Shown: one piece after another, positions 1 to 8,493 of the stretch | Position numbering within the stretch: position 1 is the first letter of the stretch | Layout of the letters: each line of letters starts with the position of its first letter | Origin: Symbiodinium natans | Lineage: Eukaryota > Sar > Dinophyceae > Suessiales > Symbiodiniaceae | NCBI GenBank assembly: GCA_905221605.1 | Contig: CAJNDS010001035.1 | Span: 638,501-702,500, forward strand | Direction: 5' to 3' | Length of the DNA: 64,000 bases | Translations under genes and position numbers: made by a program | The notes under the pieces: model-generated | Database searches by the model: none | The model's input: only the letters and a program-made list of their open reading frames with translations | Told to the model about the DNA's origin: nothing

Positions 1-155
1 CTCCTCTTTGCAAACTTCTCATGCACTGAAACAAGGGCTCACACTAACCAGAAAAATCGCGGGCGCTCCATGGCGGCAACGCGGCCATGGCTTCCAAAAA
101 ATGGCTGCGGGTTTCACTCACCCACCCAACCACTGAGATCACTTAGCATCTCAGT

Positions 156-2549
156 TCATTCTTCATCCTCTTCGCCCTTCTTCTCGCCAGCTCCAGTTGA
201 CTCCATCAACTTGGCGCGGCGCTCCTTGGCGGCTTCCTTCATCTCCGCCAACTCAGCCGTCCTCGTTTCCATCACCACATCCTGCGAAGATCGGCTAGGC
301 TCAGCTGGCGTCTCCGCAGGCCTCTCAGTTGGCTGGTCTCCAACCTTTCTCTTCTTCTCTTCCAACATCAGCTCCAAATCGGCAACACTAAAGCTTGCCT
401 TCACACGCTCAGCAATCTGCGCGATAGCTGCTGCATCCAACTCAGATGGTACAACTGACACAGGCGAGCGAACCGCTTCGCCTTCCAGCTTTGCTCTCTT
501 AGCAGCTTCTTCCTCGGCAGCTGACAGGTCGGCGATGCGCTTGCGCTTTCGCTCAGCTTCCTCGAACTCTCGGTCTTGCTGTTCCGCTGCAGCCTTGAGG
601 ATCCGCTTCAGGTCCTTTTCCTCCTTCTCGAGTTTCCCAACATTCTCACCCATGATCCCAAAGGCTTGCTGCCACATGTCGGCAGGCAACGTCAAGTTGA
701 ACCTCACCACATAGTCGGTCGGCAAGTGCCACTTACACTTGCAGATCCACACAACACCGCTTCGAGTCTCACTCGCAACCACCTTCTTCCAGCTTGCCGC
801 CCTCTGCGTGTCGGTGATCTCCTCTTTCTTTTTCTCCAGGTCCTCCAAGAATCCTGCAACAGACTCCATCACGGATCTGTAGTGGCTGTAGGCCACAAAC
901 GACCACTTGGGGACTGGTCTCTCCCTCAGCTCCGGCTCGTGAATCCGAAGTGTATCACACGACAACATCGAAATCACTCGCACTCGCTCCACCAGTTCCT
1001 TAAACACCAAGGATCCTTCCTTTGCACTTCTCTTCCAGCGCAACACCCATGGGGGATAATACGAGCTCTCAGCTTCATCCTCCATGATCCTCTCTGCTCC
1101 CAAAATGGGTAGCATGCACAACAGATCCACCATCCGCAAGACTCCGAGGTCCTGGTGCTCACCCAGAAGCAAAACAGGGATTATCCCTTTTCTCTTCAAG
1201 TACCTCACGAAGCTCAACATCGCCAGGCCACACGTTCCCGGCGGCACTTCCATGTACAGTCCTCCTTCATTCACTGCCATCTCCCAGATGATGGCCTTGC
1301 CACCAATCTGTCCACGGACATCCAAGATTCCGAAGATCTTCGTGGGTTTCTCCTGTAGCTCACACACCTCCTGGATGGGCTTCACCAGCTTCTCGTATGA
1401 GCTTTGATAGCGCAACATATCCTTGTCGGATAGCGTGCCTATCACGTCCTTGAGCTCTAGCTCATCCACTGGAGTTCCGCGCCGGCAGATACTCCATGAC
1501 ACATCACCGAACCACTTCGGCGGCTCTGGATCCGCCAGCTCCGGAAACACGTCGACCATCCGTTCAATCACCTTCGGCATGGCCTTGGGTTTCGGTGCAG
1601 CTTGGCCTGAGCCTCGGCTTTCACCTTTATCACCCCTTTTTCCAGCAGCTCGGCGCTCCTTCTCTGCCTCTCGGAGATGGAATGCATGGCTTGCATCCGT
1701 GCCAGAGACTGTCACAGTCTGTTTGCACTTTTCGCACTTGGGCTTGCCACTTTCATCCCAGCTCAACCCGGCAGCATGCTCGGATCTGAACAACCATTTG
1801 CAAACCTTACACCAAAAGGGGCTTTTCATCTCAGCACCCTGCTCACCCTTCCTGCTGTCTTCAGCTGCCATTTTCCTGTCCTTCACCAAAGGTACAGGCT
1901 CCAGGCTAGGGCTAGCTTCCGTGGTGCTTGAACCAAAGCTTTTGCGGGTGGACCATAAATCCATTTCTTGAACCTCAGGGGAAGAGTCTTCACGAAGGGT
2001 TTCGGGACTTCTAAGGTGGAAATTTTCAAAAACTTCACCACACTTTTTCACACTTTTCAACGATCCAACTTGCTCCACACTGCATCCAGTTGCCTCGGCA
2101 CACTGGTATGCCTGAACTCCAACCCTTGGCCGGATTCCACAGATCCTCCACACCTGCTGCACATCTTCACCAGGGTATATACCCATAGCCTGCTGGTGCT
2201 GACAGAATGTCACTTGACTCAAGCACTTTGTAAGAACGTCAGCGATCATTCCCGCTGTCGGGCACCAAATGACCTTCAAGGTCTGAGCTTCCTGTATCCG
2301 CTCCTGAAGATAGCAGACAGCGATGTCTAAGTGGCGAACTCGCCTACTCAACCCACGGTTTAGCAAAACCGCTCTCGCTGAGGAACTGTCAGTGTGCAAT
2401 CGGATCGTGACATCTGACTCGGCCAACTGACCGATCAAAGTCGCAAGTCCCTCACTCTCCTGTACCGCAGTCAAGATGGCTCTCAACTCGTGTGAGAGGT
2501 CAGGGTTCGTGCTTTCAAGGGAAAAGGTACCAGAGGGACCTTCGTTTTT
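156..2549 (-). CDS. 5'-truncated Ty1/copia polyprotein: RNase H plus long C-terminal extension
   Basis: On the minus strand a frame runs open from an in-frame TGA at 2552-2550 down to the stop near 156. The first ~90 residues after the TTG at 2486 are the end of a copia-type RNase H: HTDSSSARAVLL, then RRVRHLDIAVCYLQE and ADVLTK. In frame upstream, LSHELRAIL belongs to the same domain, so the TTG is not a true start; reverse transcriptase and most of RNase H are missing. Copia polyproteins normally end soon after RNase H, but this frame continues ~680 residues without a stop. The extension has CKVC and CEKC pairs (residues ~226-229 and 251-254), a basic linker, a domain I do not recognise (~300-600), and a charged, probably coiled-coil tail ending in acidic residues. 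The 155 bases beyond the stop would hold the 3' flank or LTR. Probably a fragment, but the long open frame suggests it is not old. Confidence 0.75.
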   Translation of the reverse strand, partial: KNEGPSGTFSLESTNPDLSHELRAILTAVQESEGLATLIGQLAESDVTIRLHTDSSSARAVLLNRGLSRRVRHLDIAVCYLQERIQEAQTLKVIWCPTAGMIADVLTKCLSQVTFCQHQQAMGIYPGEDVQQVWRICGIRPRVGVQAYQCAEATGCSVEQVGSLKSVKKCGEVFENFHLRSPETLREDSSPEVQEMDLWSTRKSFGSSTTEASPSLEPVPLVKDRKMAAEDSRKGEQGAEMKSPFWCKVCKWLFRSEHAAGLSWDESGKPKCEKCKQTVTVSGTDASHAFHLREAEKERRAAGKRGDKGESRGSGQAAPKPKAMPKVIERMVDVFPELADPEPPKWFGDVSWSICRRGTPVDELELKDVIGTLSDKDMLRYQSSYEKLVKPIQEVCELQEKPTKIFGILDVRGQIGGKAIIWEMAVNEGGLYMEVPPGTCGLAMLSFVRYLKRKGIIPVLLLGEHQDLGVLRMVDLLCMLPILGAERIMEDEAESSYYPPWVLRWKRSAKEGSLVFKELVERVRVISMLSCDTLRIHEPELRERPVPKWSFVAYSHYRSVMESVAGFLEDLEKKKEEITDTQRAASWKKVVASETRSGVVWICKCKWHLPTDYVVRFNLTLPADMWQQAFGIMGENVGKLEKEEKDLKRILKAAAEQQDREFEEAERKRKRIADLSAAEEEAAKRAKLEGEAVRSPVSVVPSELDAAAIAQIAERVKASFSVADLELMLEEKKRKVGDQPTERPAETPAEPSRSSQDVVMETRTAELAEMKEAAKERRAKLMESTGAGEKKGEEDEE

Positions 2550-2933
2550 TCACGTGGTCGCGGAGCTTGTGCCTTGGTACGAGCCCGTGTATGGTCTTTG
2601 GTTGTCTGTCAGGACTCTGTGAGTGCCTGGAGGCAAGTTTGGGTTTGGAGCCCAGACTGCCAGTGGACCGGAATCTCTTGTACTCGGACCGTGTAATATT
2701 TGTGCTTCGTTTCATTCATTACAATACTATTAAAATGAGCTCTCTTCGTAGTTCTAATATTATAATTAAAGTTCATGTCGTTCATTACGTTTATGATTTC
2801 GCTTGTTTTCGCGCGGCTCTTTCGTTTCTTGCAAAATTACGCTCATTTTATTCACTTCGCAATAATAGAATAACACGTGCGGCAAATACTAATATTATGT
2901 GTGCCCGCAGAATACAATATTATTATAATAATT

Positions 2934-2967
2934 CCGGGGCATTAAGTAGTATTATTATTAGCCCCGG
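2934..2967. repeat. GC-clamped hairpin 1
   Basis: CCGGGGC and GCCCCGG pair perfectly across a 20-nt AT-rich loop. Confidence 0.8.
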
Positions 2968-3276
2968 GTTTCGTTCATACACTTCGTTCGTTTCATGCAT
3001 TCGTTCGTAAACTCACTACTTTATAAACTCACGAATTGTATTCTCTTCACGTACTATATTAAAAGGAGACAAGTGACCAGACAGTGAGTACATGGGCTAG
3101 ACTGAAACCCCCAAGAAAACCCACCTTTAACAGGAGATCGAGGGTGGTTAATAAGGCTTATGTTTCGTTCAATCATTCAGGCGTTTTCGTGCTTCACTTA
3201 TTCATTACAAAACGCCCTCATTCATTCACTTCACCTCTTATCTATTGAGTCTTACGGTGAGAACATAGTGTTAAAG

Positions 3277-3310
3277 GGGGCGCGCTAAGAATAAGAGAAT
3301 ACAGCGCCCC
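3277..3310. repeat. GC-clamped hairpin 2
   Basis: GGGGCGC and GCGCCCC pair perfectly across a 20-nt loop. Confidence 0.8.
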
Positions 3311-3376
3311 TATGATAATAAGTGGTCTTTTGGGGTTCACTGCGTTCACTTACTACATTACAAGTTACGTTCATTA

Positions 3377-3407
3377 GGGCGCATTATGAAGAGAATATAG
3401 AGCGCCC
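3377..3407. repeat. GC-clamped hairpin 3
   Basis: GGGCGC and GCGCCC pair across a 19-nt purine/AT-rich loop. Confidence 0.75.
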
Positions 3408-3448
3408 GCCCATAAAATAGTTACAAATGTGGCTTTTTCGTTCACCAA

Positions 3449-3506
3449 GGGCCCGTAATAATATTATAATTCACGCACTAGTTTGTAATTATAATATTAT
3501 TGGCCC
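3449..3506. repeat. Long inverted repeat
   Basis: A GGGCC clamp followed by AATAATATTATAATT is mirrored by AATTATAATATTATT and GGCCC, separated by ~15 nt. It is the longest palindrome in the island; the left arm carries a short extra insertion after the clamp. Confidence 0.8.
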
Positions 3507-3962
3507 TTTTATTCACACTATAATACTAAATTACTGCGTCTATAAGGTTGGATTTCTGGTTCACTGTGTTCACACCATCATTGACCGGGCGTGGAGAAGA
3601 CAACTATAATCCCTAATCCCTAATAAAACCAGTGAACTCTCCTAATGCTTCCATCTCCAGGAATCTTTCATAGTAAATCTACGGTCTTTTACTGGAGATT
3701 GGTTATTCAAGGGTCTAGAGAACACTAATACTAATAGTGCGTTCATGTGTCCGCCGTTCGCCAATGATTCTAGCGGTTACACCTTAATTTATTACGGGCG
3801 TGTTTTTATTCATTAGGATTTCTAAGAGAACACAATTTAATATTATGGGAAGGACGCAAGGACGCCTGTAATAATATTATAATTGTGTGAACGAAACCCG
3901 TGAATGAATAAGTGAGCGATAAAAGAGCGATCGAAATGAATTCACGAAGACAATACTATTTA

Positions 3963-3994
3963 ACGGGCAAAATACTATGTTCTTATTGGCCCGT
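3963..3994. repeat. GC-clamped hairpin 5
   Basis: ACGGGC and GCCCGT pair across a 20-nt loop. Confidence 0.75.
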
Positions 3995-4017
3995 TCATAC
4001 AATATAATAATACTAAT

Positions 4018-4047
4018 GGCGCTCCAAAAGTCTTTATTATGAGCGCC
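4018..4047. repeat. GC-clamped hairpin 6
   Basis: GGCGCTC and GAGCGCC pair perfectly across a 16-nt loop. Confidence 0.8.
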
Positions 4048-4164
4048 GTAACAATAATATTAATACTAAAAGACCATTCAATTTCTAATATAAAATGACA
4101 AGGAATTTATGACGCGTGCATTTGTATTAGAAATTTGGGCTTTTACAACGAACGCACGAAGTTG

Positions 4165-4197
4165 GCCGCACAATATTCTTTTCTTTTTTCGTGCGGC
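4165..4197. repeat. GC-clamped hairpin 7
   Basis: GCCGCAC and GTGCGGC pair across a 19-nt T-rich loop. Confidence 0.8.
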
Positions 4198-4226
4198 ATT
4201 ATTAGTAATAGTGTGCGTTCTATAGG

Positions 4227-4260
4227 GCCGGGCAAAATAGTAATATCGTGACGGCCCGGC
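4227..4260. repeat. GC-clamped hairpin 8
   Basis: GCCGGGC and GCCCGGC pair across a 20-nt loop. This is the last clear hairpin before the AT-rich island ends. Confidence 0.8.
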
Positions 4261-4899
4261 ATAATATACTAAAAGACCATACAATTTAATAATAAGTTCT
4301 GACCTCTTGCCAGCATCTGCGCGGTGGTGATGACCGCGGAAGAGCAGGCGGAGGCTGAGAGAGCATGATCAAAGAGATGGAGAGATGGGCAGGTGCAGCA
4401 GGTCTAGAAGGTGGTTTGCAAGAGTGGCACGTAAGCAGACGCAGTGACGATGAACCAGCAGTCATGAGTTGCAAGGGATTTTGCAAAGAGACTAAGTCAT
4501 GGAGCAGTATCGGTCAAGGTAACCCCTATTGGAAGACATGTGCATTGTGCAGAGCGTGCAATCAGAACGCTAAAGAAGTCTTGCAAAGTCATATGTTGTG
4601 ATTGAGAGAAAGTTGGATTGCAGCCGACAGCAGGTGGAACTGCAATGTTGATAACACACGCAGCAGCAGCGCGCAACAGGTATTTGACATATGATGGCTC
4701 GACATTGACACCAGAACAACAAGCGCGCAAGAACGCATCACAAGACCGCATGCCATATATGTTTTTGTTTTTGGGCATCAGTACTTGCAAAACCATTGGA
4801 ACACTTGCAGGACAGGTGCAAGGTAGGTTCGCAAGAGCAGTCTTTGTGTCCGGAGGTTGGATCCGGAAATCACATTGTGCAATACAAGTTGCTTGATGG

Positions 4900-6241
4900 A
4901 AGTTTGAAAGTTGGCAGAGCAAGCAAGATTCGCATGTTGGTGCCGGTAACATACGAGCTTGGAATGTTGCGTGGTTGTTGTCGACGGATACCAGGACACG
5001 AGCAGCAGCAAGCAATACAGGCATCAAAGAAAGCACCAGGTGCGATTGATTTGCCGATTGTTAATTTGCAGTTGTTGGAACCACCACCAGAATGGATTGC
5101 GCAACATGGTAGAACGCCAAGATGCAGAGTGTGCAAAGCGCGTGGCGTTGACACGTCAAAGTTGACACACACACGTCAGCATGCAGAGCAAGGTACGCAA
5201 AGTGGATTGAAGAGTCGTTTGATCCAAACCCCGTGTTGTTGGCGGATGATACAACAGAAGACGCCAAAGGATTGAAAGACATGGGTGAGCGTGCTTTTGA
5301 TGCTGAAGCTTTCGATTTGCCCATGGTTAAGGGTGAAGAGATAACAAAAGCAGTCGGGCAGGACCGCGACTACGAGCCGAGCGAAGCGGAGTACTTGGAC
5401 TGTGAGCTGTCCCTTCTGGTCCTGAAAATAAGTTGATTCCAGAGGTACCCACAGAAGGGAGGAGCGCCAGAGGCGGAACTCGACTTTATGGATGTCGACT
5501 AGGAGCAGCTGGAACGAATTCCCCATGAAGCTATGAGAGATTATCTGGCAAATGTCTCTTACAAGAAGTCAGTGAGACCTGGTCAGGAGCTAGAGAAGGA
5601 GAAGGTCCAGCTCGGAGGAAAAACAGTGTGTCAGCAGACCGACAGCAGCGCAAGACAACACCACAGGTAAGACGCGCGCTTGACGTTGGTCTGACGTACG
5701 AAGGGATGTTGCGTGAACTACGTGCGCTTGAGTTGCTTAGTTGGTGATATGACTTTGTCGTCAGTAGCAAGACAAAGGTGATATCCACAAGATGGGTCAG
5801 TGCCGCAAAGCAAGAGACGGGGCGTCAGCCTTACAGCTAGGAATATCTTCTCCGACATCAGCAAGGCACTAAGAGTTTTCCTCTGTTACAGCAAGCAAGC
5901 AACAAAAACGTGGTTCGGACTTGACGTCGACAGCATTTTCTTGCATGCAGATCTCACAGACACCGAGGCAATGGTAGGCCTCCCAGAGGGCATCGCAAGC
6001 CAAACAGGGCAAAGGGTTCTTGCGGTCAAAGAAAGCCCTGTACGGGCAACGCAGCGCAGCGCAGCAGTGGCAGCGGCCACTTGGCGTTTCGAAGACCATG
6101 ACATTCGGCGTAGAGATGAAAACACTTACCAGTCTCCGCAACGAAAACTTGTCCCGTCCAGAATGGCGGTCGGTTCCAAATCTTCCTAAGGCAACACCCG
6201 ATGTCGAACATAATCACGGTGAATGCCACTCACAAACTTAG
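4900..6241 (+). pseudogene. Decayed Ty1/copia pol (pre-integrase to reverse transcriptase)
   Basis: Several short frames carry copia pol landmarks in the expected order but broken by frameshifts and stops. Near 5100-5190 PRCRVCKARG followed by SKLTHTRQHAEQ resembles a cysteine/histidine pre-integrase segment. Near 5775-5800 KVISTRWVSAAK resembles the start of the reverse transcriptase. At 5920-5990 FGLDVDSIFLHADL is the first catalytic aspartate block. At ~6025-6060 KKALYGQRSAAQQWQ matches the KALYGLRQAPRAW block but lies in another frame, so a frameshift separates the two. No YVDD block was found. A long-dead plus-strand element; the 4365-4600 part, with cysteine-pair words, could belong to it or be unrelated. 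Confidence 0.65.
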
Positions 6242-6259
6242 GAGAGCGTAAACTGAATC

Positions 6260-6652
6260 TCAGGCGCAGCTCCACGGATTGTTCTTTGTGTATAGATCTG
6301 CCGGATTCGCCTCACCGCGTATTCCGTACACCTCGATGGCTTGTTCCTGCAGTTGTTGTTGTATGAAACACGCTCTCAGATCTATGTGTCGTATTTTCCT
6401 TAACCTTTCTGATTTAGAGATTGCACACGCAGACTCTGAATGGTGTGGGGACTTCCAAAAGTTCGAAGGTATGGGTGATGGTATGTCTGAGGGCTGGACT
6501 TTCTTTGGCTCCCTCAACTCCGTACAGATCTGCTTCAGCTCCTCTTCTTTGTCATATAAATCTCTCAGACACGGCGGCGTCGGCGTGGACAAGACCTCAG
6601 CCACTGTTGAAGCTTGATATGTTGCCACTCGCACGGGTACGTGCAGCGGCAA
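6260..6652 (-). pseudogene. Ty1/copia RNase H fragment
   Basis: On the minus strand KIRHIDLRACFIQQQL followed by EVYGIRGEANPADLYTK matches the last part of copia RNase H (RHID, then a downstream ADxxTK motif). Only ~50 residues are recognisable; the preceding part (from 6652) is proline-rich and acidic with no clear domain. It lies ~20 nt from the plus-strand reverse-transcriptase relic but points the other way, so it is a separate fragment or a product of rearrangement. Confidence 0.6.
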
Positions 6653-7871
6653 GGGGGGTGAAGGATTTCAAGCTCCATTGGTGCCACAGGCCAAGCCACA
6701 ACCGCAGCTTTCACTGGAACCTTAGCTGGAACCCGAAGTGGAAGATGCTGATGAGCAGTTTCAGTGATTTTGTGTGTTTAAAGCATAGGTGAGGCTCGAA
6801 GAGCTGTTTAATCAGTTTTCCTTGACTTCCAGAGACCAGAGGTTTGGGATCTGCCAGAGATCTATGGCATGCCCAGTGCCCGGTTGGAGCAAGATGCTCA
6901 GTGGGAGTATGAGGCCATTTTGGCCTCAAGTGTGGCAGCTGACCGGATGCGTCAACACCTGCAACGGCAGGGGGACCAATGAAACCGCTTTCTTCCTCTT
7001 CTACCTCCAGCTGCTTGGCTGCTGTGCGGCTTGCTGCTGTGAGATCAAGTAAGCTTGTACTTCGCCTTCCCTTGCGTGGGCCACTTCATGCTTCATGTAG
7101 AGTGCTTGTCCTGGCAATTTTCCTCTTTACAACTTTGCTTTTGGTTTTGTATGGCAGCCTGTCATACTTGGAGCTTCTTGCTAGCAGGAGCATGCAGTAT
7201 CGTCTCTTTCGCACGGGCCTTTTGGCCTGACGTGTTCAGCATAATCTGTGCGACGCTTTGGGCAAGCAACTCAAGGATTTTACAGTCTCTGGGCTCGCTG
7301 TGCTGGAAATTTTGCCAGGGGATCTTTTATGCCGATGAACGGACCTACGTCTTGCATGTGATCCCATCTGTTCATAGTTTCGCATCGAGTGACGAGTTTG
7401 CCCCTTTTTGGTGCTTACTCTGTGCAGTTTCCGCTCGAGCACTTCCGACATGACTTGAGGTCTTGAGTACCCTGTGGGGACTTTAGGCTGTGGGGACTTT
7501 TCTGGACGAGTCCGAAAGCGCGTGCTTTCCAATTTGTGTGGATGCACAGAACGAGTGAAGTGTTTGCTGTGGGGAGCTGGGGCCGTAGGAGCCCTGGGCG
7601 ATGAATGCCTCGGAAATCTTGAGGCCAATGGAGTGTTGTTCCCTCTTCCAAGACTACAGCTTACTTGGAGGCCAGCTGCACCAGCCCGGAACTCCATAAG
7701 ACTGCAGAAAACCGTAGTATCTTCATTCTTCTCACAAGTTGGGCTCCTATGTCCTGCGCCCGAGACCCTCCCAATGCCGCAAGGCAGGGTGTGGTTTCTG
7801 CTTGGGGTTGCGTTTCATCTCAGACTCCAAGTCATCAAGGCTTGCTCTGGAGGCTAGATGGAAGGCGAGAA

Positions 7872-7932
7872 GTGAAGCGCATGTCTGCACGATTGCTTGC
7901 AGCACTGGGGATCAACCCCTGCCGAGATACGT
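7872..7932. repeat. Dispersed ~60-bp repeat, copy 1
   Basis: GTGAAGCGCATGTCTGCAC followed by TTGCAGCACTGGGGATCAAC and TGCCGAGAT recurs with few changes at 8433-8493. On the minus strand it contains GGGGTTGATCCCC, loosely like a tRNA B box. Confidence 0.6.
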
Positions 7933-8432
7933 AGTGGCTGGTGTGTCCTTCCGTTTTCCTTCACCCTCAGAAGCAGGGCTGGAGGTTTCTCACATACATT
8001 CAACGGTGCTCATGTGTGGCAGTCATCATTCACATTGAATCGAAGCGGTTCTGGACCTCAGTTCGGCACTTCGAGGTTCTGGCTGCCGTCATCAACGCAT
8101 GCAACAATGTTTAGGGTGCGTTTACGGCCTTTAGGGCGTAGGGTCTAGGGCTTGGAGGGTTGGAGGGTTTAGGGCTTGGGATTTCAAGGGGAATTTAGGG
8201 CTTTAGTTTTTCAGTCTTGGGAGAACTAGCCGGGATGGCAATCAATGATATGGGTCTCTGCCACGTTCTGCCGGTCGCGGGGCAATGAAAGCGCCTGAAT
8301 CCTACACCCGAAACCCAGAACTGCAAGATTGCCACTGTGCAGTTTCACGGCTCGGGTGGATGGCCACCCTGCTGCTTCTCTTACTGCACCGCTGAGCTCC
8401 AGTTTTGTCGCCGCCGTGGGTGCATCGTGGGA

Positions 8433-8493
8433 GTGAAGTGCATGTCTGTACAATCGATTGCAGCACTGGGGATTAAACCCCCCTTGCCGAGAT
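8433..8493. repeat. Dispersed ~60-bp repeat, copy 2
   Basis: Same order of words as 7872-7932, with several substitutions and a slightly longer C tract before TGCCGAGAT. Confidence 0.6.

Larger units (their letters stand above)
2690..4290. other. AT-rich island with serial GC-clamped hairpins
   Basis: About 1.6 kb is strikingly richer in A and T than everything around it. It is full of TAATATTATAATT-like words and TTCATTCATTAC/TTCGTTC words. At least eight perfect 6-7 bp GC stems enclose AT-rich loops, mostly 19-20 nt, and are listed separately. No open frame of recognisable function was seen. The base composition and small palindromes resemble non-coding organellar DNA, so a nuclear insert of mitochondrial spacer is one explanation; an unknown mobile element is another. 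It directly abuts the truncated copia fragment on its left and copia relics on its right. Confidence 0.8.

Noticed and set aside
50-130. Minus-strand CCGCAGCCATTTTTTGGAAG after the copia stop as a relict spliced leader
   Set aside because: The first half fits but the GGCTCAAG half does not; too weak to call.
70-2330. Several plus-strand open frames opposite the copia extension
   Set aside because: They are antisense shadows of the minus-strand frame, which has recognisable RNase H motifs.
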